This document shows positions 9,018 through 18,890 of a stretch of DNA of 64,000 nt, piece by piece. The DNA comes from Celerinatantimonas yamalensis (lineage in GTDB: Bacteria > Pseudomonadota > Gammaproteobacteria > Enterobacterales > Celerinatantimonadaceae). How positions within the stretch are numbered: the first letter of the stretch is position 1; the number at the start of each line of letters is the position of its first letter. The position numbers and the translations under genes were made by a program. The DNA lies in contig NZ_JBEQCT010000002.1 of NCBI RefSeq assembly GCF_046054155.1, positions 310,001 to 374,000 of the forward strand, written 5' to 3'. The notes under the pieces were generated by a model that did not search any database, was not told the origin of the DNA, and saw nothing but the letters and a program-made list of their open reading frames with translations.

Positions 9018-10244
9018 TTAAGATTGAGTTAAGCGCTCCCGCGCCCTTAGCTGCGGAAATAAACGCATCCACACTGCCACCACCAGCAGCGTCCCCACAC
9101 CGCCAATCGCCGCTGCCCCTACGGCACCAAAGGCACTGGCTAATACGCCCGATTCAAACTCACCTAGTTGATTGGATGTATTGATAAAAATAGAATTGAC
9201 AGCACTAACCCGTCCACGCATCTCATCGGGCGTGTCTAGTTGCACCAAAGCGCCACGAATCACCATACTAATCATATCAAATGCGCCCAATAATGCTAAA
9301 GACAATAGTGACAACCACAGCCAATGGGAGAGAGCAAACACAATGGTGGCGATACCAAATCCAGCGACCGAGGCAAACATAATCAGGCCAACCCGTCGCT
9401 GAATAATGCGATGTGCTAACCAAAATGACATCAATAGCGCCCCAACCGCTGGAGCGGCACGTAATAATCCCAATCCCCAAGGACCAGTATGTAATATATC
9501 TCGAGCAAAAATGGGTAATAACGCCGTTGCTCCACCTAATAATACCGCAAATAGATCAAGTGAAATCACCCCTAAAATCACCGGCCGCGCACGGATAAAA
9601 TGGATGCCAGCAAACAGCGTTTTAAGCGTTGCGGGGGTTCGAGCAATCACCTGTGAGAGCGGTACACCAATCATACACAACAGCGCCACCAAATAGAGCG
9701 CCGAACTCACCGCATACACTAAATCAGCTCCGCCAATATATAAAAAACCACCGAGTGCAGGACCGATAATCGTCGCCATCTGCCCTGCCGAGCTATTCAT
9801 CGCCATGGCTCGCGGCAAAATAGATTCGGGAACAAGACTGGGCACAATCGATTGCATCGCCGGAAATTCAAACGCTCGAAACACGCCAATCCAGACCACT
9901 AATCCTAACAGCATGGTTTCATCCAAGATCTTCAGCCAACTGCCAATGGCTAATAGCACAATTGCAACCAGTTCAAAAAAGCGAGATAACACAATGATTT
10001 GACGACGCCGAAATTGATCGGCGACATGGCCAGCTGGCAGAGCCAACAACAATGAGGGGATAAATTGCGCCAGTCCAATCAGCCCTAAATCGAAGGCCCG
10101 TCCCGTCATAGCATACACTTGCCAGCCAAGTGCAACCGATAACATCTGAAAACCAAAACCTGATGCGAGTCGAGAGCACCAAAACCATAAAAATGCGTGA
10201 TGCTTCCAAAGTGAAGCAGGCTTCGATGAAGTAGGATGGCTCAT
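9018..10244 (-). CDS. MFS transporter (enterobactin-exporter/MFS_3 type)
   Basis: About 408 residues with roughly 11-12 hydrophobic helices. The start MSHPTSSKP at 10244 is preferred because upstream in-frame residues to 10334 look non-coding. Family marks are FLWFWCSRLASGFGFQMLSV in helix 1, LPAGHVADQFRRRQI in the loop between helices 2 and 3 (the MFS A motif), and DEMRGRVSAVNSIFI late in the protein. The pattern matches the EntS/MFS_3 group of proton-driven exporters. The substrate is unknown; no siderophore genes are next to it. It ends at the shared terminator and is divergent from acnA. Confidence 0.87.
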   Translation of the reverse strand: MSHPTSSKPASLWKHHAFLWFWCSRLASGFGFQMLSVALGWQVYAMTGRAFDLGLIGLAQFIPSLLLALPAGHVADQFRRRQIIVLSRFFELVAIVLLAIGSWLKILDETMLLGLVVWIGVFRAFEFPAMQSIVPSLVPESILPRAMAMNSSAGQMATIIGPALGGFLYIGGADLVYAVSSALYLVALLCMIGVPLSQVIARTPATLKTLFAGIHFIRARPVILGVISLDLFAVLLGGATALLPIFARDILHTGPWGLGLLRAAPAVGALLMSFWLAHRIIQRRVGLIMFASVAGFGIATIVFALSHWLWLSLLSLALLGAFDMISMVIRGALVQLDTPDEMRGRVSAVNSIFINTSNQLGEFESGVLASAFGAVGAAAIGGVGTLLVVAVWMRLFPQLRARERLTQS

Positions 10245-10486
10245 GTTCTTATATATGCCTATGCTTGAATCGACAGTACAATGAAAAGAGGAATAAACTA
10301 ACATTCCTCCAGAAAAGTGATCGGAGGCAATCACTCGATAACACGCTGATCAATAGATAATTTAACAAGTCTGCTATATAGATAACATGTATGTTACAAT
10401 AATCAGGGTTGAATACACAGCCTTTAGTAGGCGATAACGAACAGAGAGTCAATGGTCCATGTCTGACTAATTAAAGGACACGTCGA

Positions 10487-13183
10487 ATGAATAGTTTCAA
10501 TACCAAGGCAACCCTGCAGGTTGCTCACCAGTCGTATACAATTTTTCAACTCGATAAACTCACCCCAACCACTCAAGTTGAACGACTCCCCTATTGCTTA
10601 AAAATTCTACTTGAAAACTTATTACGTAAAGAAGATGGGCATATCGTCACAGCGGATGATATCCAAGCGCTGATCAATTGGCGTAGCGAGGCTAAACCCA
10701 GCGCTCAGATTGCATTTACCCCGTCACGTGTTGTTTTACAAGATTTTACAGGCGTACCAGCCGTCGTCGATTTAGCCGCGATGCGCGATGCCATTACTCA
10801 ACTAGGTGGCGATCCACAAAAAATTAACCCGTTAGAGCCAGTCGATTTGGTAATTGATCATTCGGTGATGGTCGATCATTACGCCAGTGCAACGTCGCTT
10901 GAGCAAAACATTGCCAAAGAGTTTGAGCGCAACCAAGAACGCTATCAATTTTTACGCTGGGGCCAACAAGCTTTTTCAAATTTCCGTGTTGTACCGCCAG
11001 ATACTGGGATTGTACACCAAGTCAATTTAGAATATCTCGCACAAGGTGTAATGACTAAAAGCATCGCCGGCACCCTCTATGCCTACCCTGACACATTAGT
11101 AGGTACTGACTCACATACCACCATGATCAATGGGTTAGGCGTCCTCGGCTGGGGAGTTGGCGGAATCGAAGCCGAAGCGGCTATGCTCGGGCAACCCATT
11201 AGTATGTTACTGCCTCAAGTGGTTGGGTTTGAGCTGACTGGCGAGCTGCCAGAAGGCGCAACTGCAACTGATTTAGTCCTCACGGTCACGCAAATGCTCC
11301 GTGAGCGCGGCGTCGTTGGACAATTTGTTGAATTTTTTGGCGATGGCTTAGCCCATCTACCATTGGCCGATCGAGCCACCATTGCCAACATGGCCCCAGA
11401 ATATGGTGCCACTTGCGGTATTTTCCCCATCGATGAAGAAACACTGCGTTATCTGCGCCTAAGTGGACGCGATGAACACCAAGTAGCACTGGTTGAAGCC
11501 TATGCTAAAGCGCAAGGATTCTGGCGTTATCAAGGCGCCACATCGGCCGATTATTCAGGCGCTATCATGCACTTAGATCTAACGCAAATAGAGCCTAGTA
11601 TTGCCGGTCCCAAACGCCCCCAAGACCGAATTCTATTATCACAAGCAAAATCTGCGTTTGTCGACCAATTACAACTAAACGGCCAGTCACTTGCCCGTTT
11701 TGCTGATGACGGTGGCTCACCGACAGGAGATGACACGGGTCGAGATGAATCACGACACGATCCCAAACGGGCGTTGCAAGATGGTGACATTGTGATCGCT
11801 GCGATCACGTCGTGCACCAATACTTCAAACCCAGCAGTGATGCTGGCGGCTGGACTTGTTGCTAAAAAGGCCCATCAATTAGGGTTAAAATGTAAGCCAT
11901 GGGTGAAAACGTCACTTGCCCCAGGCTCTCAAGTGGTTCCCGCTTATCTTGAAAAAGCCGGCTTAACAGAGCACTTAGATGCACTGGGGTTCAATCTTGT
12001 CGGATTTGGCTGCACCACCTGCATTGGCAACTCAGGCCCGCTGCGGGAACCAATCGCACAAGCAATTCAAGATGATAATCTCACCGTTGCTGCGGTGCTC
12101 TCAGGGAATCGTAACTTTGAGGGACGAATCCATGCCCAAGTTAAAACCAACTACTTGGCGTCACCACCACTAGTCGTTGCCTACGCGCTAGCAGGCAGTA
12201 TGCTGGTTGATCTCTATCGCGAGCCATTGGGTATGAGCGATGCGCAGCGGCCTGTCTACCTTAAAGATATTTGGCCTAGCCAACAGGAGATTGCCGAGCT
12301 TATCTCACAAACTCTAGATGCCGCCACCTATAAAGAGCACTATCAAGATGTCTTTCGTGGTAGCGAGCAATGGCAAGCGTTACCGGTTCCTGATTCTCAG
12401 ACATATAATTGGCCGACATCCACCTATGTCCAAAACCCGCCTTATTTTGAAGGGATGACATTAGACCTAGAGCCATTACCGCATATTCAAAAAGCGCGCT
12501 GTCTCGTCAAGGTCGGCGATTCGATCACGACAGATCATATCTCTCCGGCCGGTTCAATCAAAGCCGATAGCCCGGCTGGAGAATACCTGCAAAGCCAAGG
12601 CGTGGCTCCCAAGGATTTTAACAGCTTAGGTTCACGGCGAGGCAATCATGAAGTGATGATGCGCGGTACTTTTGCTAATGTACGATTACGCAACCAACTC
12701 GCACCTGAGACTGAAGGCGGCTTTACCTGCTATTTTGAAACAAATGAAATCACCACCATCTTCGATGCAGCAATGCGCTATCAAGCCAATAATACGGCAT
12801 TAATTGTTCTGGCTGGTAAAGAATATGGAACTGGCTCCAGTCGTGACTGGGCAGCCAAAGGAACGAAGCTGTTAGGCGTTCAGATAGTCATTGCACAAAG
12901 CTACGAGCGTATTCACCGCTCCAACTTGGTCGGTTTTGGCGTACTACCTTTGCAATTTAAAGAGGGACAAAGTGCCGAAAGCTTGGGCCTTAGAGGGGAT
13001 GAAATATTTGATTTCGGCCCGCTCGAAGGTGAACCAACCGCTATAAAAGTGAGTGCACAGAATCGCCAGAATAATGATCTGATTGAGTTTGAAGTGGACG
13101 TACGTATCGATACCCCAGCAGAGTGGGATTATTACCGCCATGGCGGGATCTTACACTTTGTCTTACGTCAACTCGCGGCATAA
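10487..13183 (+). CDS. acnA: Aconitate hydratase A
   Basis: Iron-sulphur enzyme of the TCA cycle converting citrate to isocitrate through cis-aconitate in the cytoplasm. 898 residues, close to the E. coli AcnA length. The three cluster-ligating cysteines are visible in SCTNTSNP and GFGCTTCIGNSG. Substrate motifs TDSHTTMINGLGVLGWGVGG and the swivel-domain KEYGTGSSRDWAAKG are intact. ATG 10487 follows AAAGGA by seven bases. Upstream at 10390-10405 an AT-rich TACAATAAT block could be a -10 region. Monocistronic; a palindrome lies just after the stop. The AcnA/IRP type rather than AcnB is clear from domain order. Confidence 0.97.
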   Translation: MNSFNTKATLQVAHQSYTIFQLDKLTPTTQVERLPYCLKILLENLLRKEDGHIVTADDIQALINWRSEAKPSAQIAFTPSRVVLQDFTGVPAVVDLAAMRDAITQLGGDPQKINPLEPVDLVIDHSVMVDHYASATSLEQNIAKEFERNQERYQFLRWGQQAFSNFRVVPPDTGIVHQVNLEYLAQGVMTKSIAGTLYAYPDTLVGTDSHTTMINGLGVLGWGVGGIEAEAAMLGQPISMLLPQVVGFELTGELPEGATATDLVLTVTQMLRERGVVGQFVEFFGDGLAHLPLADRATIANMAPEYGATCGIFPIDEETLRYLRLSGRDEHQVALVEAYAKAQGFWRYQGATSADYSGAIMHLDLTQIEPSIAGPKRPQDRILLSQAKSAFVDQLQLNGQSLARFADDGGSPTGDDTGRDESRHDPKRALQDGDIVIAAITSCTNTSNPAVMLAAGLVAKKAHQLGLKCKPWVKTSLAPGSQVVPAYLEKAGLTEHLDALGFNLVGFGCTTCIGNSGPLREPIAQAIQDDNLTVAAVLSGNRNFEGRIHAQVKTNYLASPPLVVAYALAGSMLVDLYREPLGMSDAQRPVYLKDIWPSQQEIAELISQTLDAATYKEHYQDVFRGSEQWQALPVPDSQTYNWPTSTYVQNPPYFEGMTLDLEPLPHIQKARCLVKVGDSITTDHISPAGSIKADSPAGEYLQSQGVAPKDFNSLGSRRGNHEVMMRGTFANVRLRNQLAPETEGGFTCYFETNEITTIFDAAMRYQANNTALIVLAGKEYGTGSSRDWAAKGTKLLGVQIVIAQSYERIHRSNLVGFGVLPLQFKEGQSAESLGLRGDEIFDFGPLEGEPTAIKVSAQNRQNNDLIEFEVDVRIDTPAEWDYYRHGGILHFVLRQLAA

Positions 13184-13525
13184 CAAACAGACAGCACTGC
13201 TAGCAGTGCTGTCCACCAGCTCGGTTGAACAAGTTGCAGCGGCTATACAGAACCGCTTCAATTTCCCATGTTGACGGTCACCCTATTATACGAACGACTT
13301 ACTTTTATTATTTAATGCGTAGCGATGTAAAAATGCCACCCTCGATTGCAACAAAGACATTAGACGCCGCTCTAGCCACGGTGGCCGGCTATGTCACCAA
13401 GCTATCCGCTAAATAGCTAGATAGACTCACGCTAAAAGGATGAATATGAGAAATAATGGTGGCTGGTCAGAAGAAGCACTAGGATTATATATTGAATAGA
13501 CAATCCCAGTACTTGCTAATATGCC
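13184..13525 (+). other. Gene-poor stretch downstream of acnA
   Basis: No gene is recognised. It begins with the palindrome at 13190-13213. Short unfamiliar reading frames (about 35 codons from 13315 and 17 codons from 13446) have no supporting ribosome sites and look like debris. Confidence 0.4.
13190..13213 (+). terminator. 24-bp perfect palindrome after acnA, possible terminator
   Basis: A perfect palindrome with half-site GACAGCACTGCT lies seven bases after the acnA stop. It would fold into a long hairpin in RNA, but no T-run follows, so it may be a 3' end stabiliser or an operator rather than an efficient terminator. Confidence 0.5.
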
Positions 13526-15442
13526 TTACAAATTAAATTGCCCGACCAACTTGTTTAATCGGTCGGATAGTTCATGCAGCTCTTGGCTCGCCTGCGCTAA
13601 TTCTTCGGCCGTATGCGTCGTTTTGGTATTGAGTTCACTCATACTTTCAATATTTTGATTGATACTGCCTACTGTGGTTGCTTGCTCTTCGGTGGCCGTC
13701 GCAACTTGGCTATTCACATCGCTCATATCTTGAATAAAGCGATAGATATCATCAAGCACAGCGACAGCCTGCTCCGTCGTATTTTCCCCTTTTTCAGAGA
13801 GCTGTTGACCGGTTTGCATGGCATCCACCGCCTGCTGGCTATCGGCTTGCAGTTTGCTAATCATGGTTTGGATCTGCGCGGCTGACTCGGTGGTCCGTTT
13901 GGCTAAATTACGCACTTCATCAGCAACGACTGCAAAGCCTCGGCCATGTTCACCCGCACGCGCAGCTTCAATGGCAGCATTGAGTGCCAACAAGTTAGTT
14001 TGATCAGAGACCCCTTGAATCACATCTAGAATAGAACCGATATCGCGGGTTGTGCTCGCCAACTGCTGTACTTGCGTTACAGCATTGCTCATACTTTGCG
14101 CCAGATGATGAATCACATCTTTCGTTTGGTTGATGACTTCTCTACCCTGCTCGGTATGCAATGAAGCTTGCTTAGCCGTATCGGAGGCGGTCGCAGCATT
14201 GCTCGCAATTTCGCTAATAGTCGCGCCCATCTGATTCATCGCGGTGACAATACTCAATGATTGTTCATGTTGATTCTGACTATTGTCATGGGTGATAGCC
14301 GATTTTAGCGAAACACTTTCAGCTTCCTGCTGCAAAGTTTGACTGGTTTGAGCCACCGCCATGATCGATTGTTGGATCTGCGCGACAAACGCGTTAAAAC
14401 CCTCGCTAAGCAAGGCTATCTCATCTTGCCCTTGGACGTCTAAACGCTGCGATAGATCGCCGCCGCCATTGCCTAGATCACGGAAACGCTGGGCAATGTT
14501 TTTAATCGGGTTTGCAATCCCGTTGGCTAACACAAATGCCAACCCAATAAAAATCAGAACCACAACCAGAGTGGTTATCATAATCTGCATGGTGATCTGA
14601 TGAATATCTGCAAATATTTCCTGCTCAGGAACCACCCCCACCACAAACCAATTCATCGATGGCACATAATGGCTCGCGACAAACAATGATTTTCCATCAA
14701 TAGTGGTTTTAATAAGATTAAAGCTATCTTTATTGAGCAATGTCGATGCTTTATCAGCATAGAGTGCTTGAATCGACTTACTAGACTTAATGGCTGGACG
14801 CCCAATCTGAATCTCGCCTTTAGCATTAATCAGATACACATAACCGGTTTTTTCAATAGTAAAGCGGTTAAGCAGCGCCACCATCTCACTCATTGACTTA
14901 CCAACACTAGTCATCAACTTACCATCAACTTGTTGATAATCGGCAAACATTTTCACGGTTCCATTCGCTTCTTGAAACATACTCACCATGGTTGGCTTAT
15001 CGGAGTGAATAAAGTCAAAAAACCAGCTGTCTTGTTGATGATTCAGTTGCCGCAAAAAACCATCTTGGTTCCAAAAATTGGCAGACTGACGACTCGCAAT
15101 GGTCGCATCCGATAATCCGTACTGTTGACGCAAGCGCTGCAGTTGCGCCACCAGATGCGTCTGATCAGACGCGCTAACTTGACCATCATGAAATACTGCT
15201 TCAACAAATTGATTATTCGCAAATTGCTGGCTGGCGGCCAGTAGTAGCTCAACTTGGTGATCAATATCTAAAGAAAATTTATCTAAAATACTGGGTAATT
15301 CCACTTCCAATAAACGATGGCGGACAATCGCCTTACTGTCTTGCTGGACCATCACCCCAACAGTGAAGGTGGATAAAATAACCGCCAAAGCGATCACGGC
15401 AATAATTTTATTGCGAATACTCATATTCTTAAAAAGACCCAT
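13526..15442 (-). CDS. Methyl-accepting chemotaxis protein with periplasmic dCache-type sensor
   Basis: About 638 residues. Membrane segment 1 lies near residues 9-30 (IIAVIALAVILSTFTVGVMV) and is followed by a periplasmic domain of some 250 residues. Within it GYVYLINAKGEIQIGRP, NRFTIEKTG and SMNWFVVGVVPEQEIF are typical of double-Cache sensors. Membrane segment 2 (ITTLVVVLIFIGLAFVLA) leads to a HAMP domain and the signalling tip DQTNLLALNAAIEAARAG, then FAVVADEVRNLA. ATG 15442 has an AGGG site suitably placed; longer starts at 15457 and 15478 are worse. It diverges from the malonate decarboxylase operon across a 600-base region, so it may sense malonate or another small organic acid; that is inference only. 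Confidence 0.92.
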   Translation of the reverse strand: MGLFKNMSIRNKIIAVIALAVILSTFTVGVMVQQDSKAIVRHRLLEVELPSILDKFSLDIDHQVELLLAASQQFANNQFVEAVFHDGQVSASDQTHLVAQLQRLRQQYGLSDATIASRQSANFWNQDGFLRQLNHQQDSWFFDFIHSDKPTMVSMFQEANGTVKMFADYQQVDGKLMTSVGKSMSEMVALLNRFTIEKTGYVYLINAKGEIQIGRPAIKSSKSIQALYADKASTLLNKDSFNLIKTTIDGKSLFVASHYVPSMNWFVVGVVPEQEIFADIHQITMQIMITTLVVVLIFIGLAFVLANGIANPIKNIAQRFRDLGNGGGDLSQRLDVQGQDEIALLSEGFNAFVAQIQQSIMAVAQTSQTLQQEAESVSLKSAITHDNSQNQHEQSLSIVTAMNQMGATISEIASNAATASDTAKQASLHTEQGREVINQTKDVIHHLAQSMSNAVTQVQQLASTTRDIGSILDVIQGVSDQTNLLALNAAIEAARAGEHGRGFAVVADEVRNLAKRTTESAAQIQTMISKLQADSQQAVDAMQTGQQLSEKGENTTEQAVAVLDDIYRFIQDMSDVNSQVATATEEQATTVGSINQNIESMSELNTKTTHTAEELAQASQELHELSDRLNKLVGQFNL

Positions 15443-16046
15443 AACTGACCCTATCATCCCTTCACTTAACTCAAACAATATTTGGTATGAAAACCATACC
15501 GAGACCCCAGCCTCTTCACCCTATTCATTCCAATCAACCGGTTATTTTAGGATTTCGAGAATAAACGCCCCCTTATGCGATGGCAACGATATAATGCCTG
15601 GTTGGCCTGCCTGATCATAATCACTTCTAGGCCAGAGAAATAGTGACAAATAAAATTTAATGATTTTTAAATCATTAAAAAATCATGATCTGGATCAATA
15701 TATGTTAACGTTTGAGTCGTGAAGTAAAATCAAATCTAACGCGTATAGCCACCGCCTAAATTTACTATTATCCTGTTTTTAGTCGGTTTAAATTGAAATA
15801 TAATCATTATATAACAGTGTATTAATTTAATTAATGATAGATATAACCTCTATATAAATGATTCATGAAATGTATTTATACTAACTGTAAGTGATCGATA
15901 GAAATAACAATTATTACTCTAAGAGTAATAGTATTACCCTGCACGTTATTGATGCATTCTCCTTTAGGCGATTAAACTTTAGCCATCTTATACAGATCCC
16001 TACCTAAAAATAGAAATCTGTAGTTGACTAAATGAGGAGACTTAAA
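15443..16046 (+). other. Divergent regulatory region between chemoreceptor and mdc operon
   Basis: About 600 AT-rich bases without a gene. It holds the inverted repeat at 15659-15676 and must contain the mdcA promoter. The ribosome site of mdcA, GAGGAG, is at 16034-16039. Confidence 0.6.
15659..15676. promoter_or_regulatory. AATGATTT-TT-AAATCATT inverted repeat, candidate operator
   Basis: Perfect eight-base arms separated by TT, followed within ten bases by another AATCATGATC half-site. It lies between the divergent chemoreceptor and mdcA. LysR regulators bind interrupted dyads of this kind, so it is a candidate MdcR site, but AT-rich dyads also arise by chance. Confidence 0.35.
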
Positions 16047-17708
16047 ATGCCGCAAAGTACAACGTCGGCGCGTAAGTGGAATACTCGGCGCATCGAAAAA
16101 AAACGCCGTATTGACTCAGTTCGCTCAATGTGTGATGGCAAAATACTCGCCACTGACGATATTATTCCCGCGCTAGAAAAACTCATTGCCCCCCATGACC
16201 GTGTCGTGATGGAAGGCAACAACCAAAAACAAGCTGACTTTTTATCTCGTTCGCTGGCTGCAGTTAACCCCGAAAAACTCCATGATCTGCATATGGTGAT
16301 GCCAAGCGTCGGCCGCTCAGAACATTTGGATCTATTTGAAAAAGGGATCGCTAAAAAACTCGACTTTGCTTTTTCCGGTCCTCAAAGTCTACGAATTTCG
16401 CAGCTGGTTGAAGATGGTTTGCTCGATATTGGCGCCATTCATACCTACATCGAATTGTATGCTCGTTTATATGTCGACTTAATCCCCAATGTTGCGCTAG
16501 TTGCCGGTTTTAAAGCGGATAAGAAAGGCAATTTATATACAGGGGCTAGTACCGAAGATACCCCAGCCTTAGTTGAAGCTGCAGCATTTAAAGATGGCAT
16601 TGTCATTGCGCAAGTCAATGAACTGGTCGATGACGAAGATGATCTGCCCCGTGTTGATATTCCAGGCTCGTGGATTGATTTTATCGTCGTCGCGGATCAA
16701 CCCTTCTTTATCGAACCACTATTTACCCGTGACCCTCGCCTGATCAAACCCATTCATATTTTGATGGGCATGATGGCGATTAAAGGGATCTACGCCAAAC
16801 ATAATATCCAGTCACTCAATCATGGGATTGGCTTTAACACAGCCGCCATTGAACTACTGCTACCCACCTATGGTGAGCAATTAGGTTTAAAAGGCAAAAT
16901 CTGTAAACATTGGACATTGAACCCTCACCCAACCTTAATTCCAGCTATTGAAAGCGGCTGGGTTGAAACCGTGCACTGTTTTGGCGGTGAACTGGGCATG
17001 GAAAATTACATTAGCCAACGTCCGGATGTTTTCTTTACTGGTGCCGACGGTTCCATGCGTTCAAACCGAACCATGTGTCAGTTGGCGGGTCAGTATGCTG
17101 CCGATATGTTTATCGGATCGACCTTGCAATGCGACGCTGATGGTAACTCATCAACCGTTACTCGCGGGCGGATCTCAGGCTTCGGTGGCGCGCCAAATAT
17201 GGGTCATGATCCACACGGTCGTCGTCATGCAACCCCAGCGTGGCTCGATCTGATCCAAGAACCAACACCTCTATCACGCGGTCGTAAACTGGTCGTGCAA
17301 GCGGTCGAAACTCATCAAGCGGGCAATAAACCAACCTTTGTTGACAAGCTCGATGCCATCGACGTTGCAAAACAAGCCGGGATGCCTTTAGCTCCAGTGA
17401 TGATCTACGGAGATGACGTGTCACATATGCTGACCGAAGAAGGGATCGCTTATCTGTATATGGCAAAATCAGAGCAAGAACGTCGTGACATGATTGCAGC
17501 CGTTGCCGGCATTACCGATATTGGAATGCGCATCAGTCGTGAACGAGTCAGCCAACTGCGCGCTGAAGGCAAAGTTGTCTATCCCGAAGATTTAGGAATA
17601 CGCCGCAGTGATGCCACCCGCTCGTTATTAGCGGCCGGTAGTATTTCTGAGTTGGTTGAATGCTCTGGCGGACTCTATCAGCCACCCGCGAAATTCCGGA
17701 GCTGGTAA
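16047..17708 (+). CDS. mdcA: Malonate decarboxylase alpha subunit (ACP transferase)
   Basis: About 553 residues, the normal MdcA length. It exchanges malonate for acetate on the acyl carrier protein MdcC, giving malonyl-S-ACP, the first step of biotin-independent malonate decarboxylation. Recognisable family segments include PHDRVVMEGNNQKQADFLSR near the N-terminus, SLNHGIGFNTAAIELLLPTYG, and SRGRISGFGGAPNMGHDPHG. ATG 16047 lies seven bases after GAGGAG; an upstream in-frame ATG at 16032 precedes that site and is unlikely. First gene of mdcABCDEFGH; its stop overlaps the mdcB start. Confidence 0.97.
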   Translation: MPQSTTSARKWNTRRIEKKRRIDSVRSMCDGKILATDDIIPALEKLIAPHDRVVMEGNNQKQADFLSRSLAAVNPEKLHDLHMVMPSVGRSEHLDLFEKGIAKKLDFAFSGPQSLRISQLVEDGLLDIGAIHTYIELYARLYVDLIPNVALVAGFKADKKGNLYTGASTEDTPALVEAAAFKDGIVIAQVNELVDDEDDLPRVDIPGSWIDFIVVADQPFFIEPLFTRDPRLIKPIHILMGMMAIKGIYAKHNIQSLNHGIGFNTAAIELLLPTYGEQLGLKGKICKHWTLNPHPTLIPAIESGWVETVHCFGGELGMENYISQRPDVFFTGADGSMRSNRTMCQLAGQYAADMFIGSTLQCDADGNSSTVTRGRISGFGGAPNMGHDPHGRRHATPAWLDLIQEPTPLSRGRKLVVQAVETHQAGNKPTFVDKLDAIDVAKQAGMPLAPVMIYGDDVSHMLTEEGIAYLYMAKSEQERRDMIAAVAGITDIGMRISRERVSQLRAEGKVVYPEDLGIRRSDATRSLLAAGSISELVECSGGLYQPPAKFRSW

Positions 17709-18583
17709 TGTTTTTTATCTCTCGTATCGATACTGATCCAGCGATGGATCTCGCTGAGCAGCTCGCTAAAAGAGCGACTCAGGCGCTACTTGATGAAGTG
17801 AACCTCACGCCCAAGCCAGGGCTGGTCGATCAACGCAGTAGCGGTGCGCATCACGATTTGAGCCTAGATCTGATGGAAGCGTCAGCACATAGCTTGAGCG
17901 CAACCTTCTATGAACTGGCATTAGTCAGTTGGCAGCGTCAAGCGGATGTCGCTTTACGTCTTGAAATCGGCAAGATTGGTCGGGCTGGCGAACAAGCCAT
18001 GATGAACGTTACCCATGGGGTCAATACCCATCGTGGCGCCATCTGGGCACTCGGTTTACTCGTGAGCTCAGCCGCGATGTTGGGCGGCGAATACGAGAGA
18101 GCACTTAACATTACTCAGGGCGCAGCTACCATGGCTAGCATTGGTGACCCAATGCAGCCACAGAGCTTTAGTAAAGGCAAATGTGCCAGCCAACGTTATC
18201 GGATCCCAGGGGCGAAAGAACAAGCTCAATTAGGCTTCCCTGCGATCATCAACCGAGGTTTACCGCAGCTGCATCTCAGCCGTCAACATGGCGCGAATGA
18301 ATCACAAGCCCGTGTGGATGCACTGCTCTCGATGATGTCTTCACTGACCGATACGTGCGTTCTCTCGCGAGGCGGAACTGATGCACTCAGCGCAATGCAG
18401 CGCGCGGCTTCATTGGTATTGGACGCTGGTGGTATGGCAACCATCCATGGCCAAACGCGCTTTGACCAACTCGAACAGATCATGCTGACCCATTACATCT
18501 CGCCTGGTGGCAGCGCCGATCTATTATCTGCAACTTTGTTATTGGATGGGCTGACCCCCACCCCATTAACCAACCCAAATTGA
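17708..18583 (+). CDS. mdcB: Triphosphoribosyl-dephospho-CoA synthase MdcB
   Basis: About 291 residues. It makes 2'-(5''-triphosphoribosyl)-3'-dephospho-CoA from dephospho-CoA and ATP, the precursor of the MdcC prosthetic group. CitG/MdcB family marks are EVNLTPKPGLVDQRSSGAHHD near residue 30, GVNTHRGAIWALGLL in the middle, and SRGGTDAL near residue 220. ATG 17708 overlaps the mdcA stop (TAATG); the longer in-frame start at 17660 would lie inside mdcA and is rejected. It is followed after seven bases by mdcC. Confidence 0.95.
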   Translation: MFFISRIDTDPAMDLAEQLAKRATQALLDEVNLTPKPGLVDQRSSGAHHDLSLDLMEASAHSLSATFYELALVSWQRQADVALRLEIGKIGRAGEQAMMNVTHGVNTHRGAIWALGLLVSSAAMLGGEYERALNITQGAATMASIGDPMQPQSFSKGKCASQRYRIPGAKEQAQLGFPAIINRGLPQLHLSRQHGANESQARVDALLSMMSSLTDTCVLSRGGTDALSAMQRAASLVLDAGGMATIHGQTRFDQLEQIMLTHYISPGGSADLLSATLLLDGLTPTPLTNPN

Positions 18584-18590
18584 GGGTGCT

Positions 18591-18890
18591 ATGGAACATA
18601 TCAAATTTACTTTTCCGGCAACTCACTCGTTGTCTCAATCAGTACAAGTTGGCGTGGTTGCTTCAGGCGATCTAGAAGCCTTGTATCAACCAACCGACAG
18701 TCAGCAACTTGAAGTCGCGATTATCACCTCGCAAGAGAACAGTACCATGCTTTGGCGCCACCTCTTCGAGCGGATCAGCGCCGCGACTGATTTACCAGCA
18801 GGCAAGCTGACAATACATGATTCAGGCGCCACACCTGGCGTTGCACGGTTACGTATAGAGCAAACATTTGAGGAGGCTAAAGGTGAATAA
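18591..18890 (+). CDS. mdcC: Malonate decarboxylase acyl carrier protein (delta subunit)
   Basis: 99 residues. It carries the phosphoribosyl-dephospho-CoA group on a serine; Ser25 in VVASGDLEAL is at the expected attachment position. The second conserved part, HDSGATPGVARLRIEQTFEEA, closes the protein. A GAGGG ribosome site precedes ATG 18591. Its last eight bases overlap the GTG start of mdcD, which keeps the subunits coupled. Confidence 0.96.
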   Translation: MEHIKFTFPATHSLSQSVQVGVVASGDLEALYQPTDSQQLEVAIITSQENSTMLWRHLFERISAATDLPAGKLTIHDSGATPGVARLRIEQTFEEAKGE

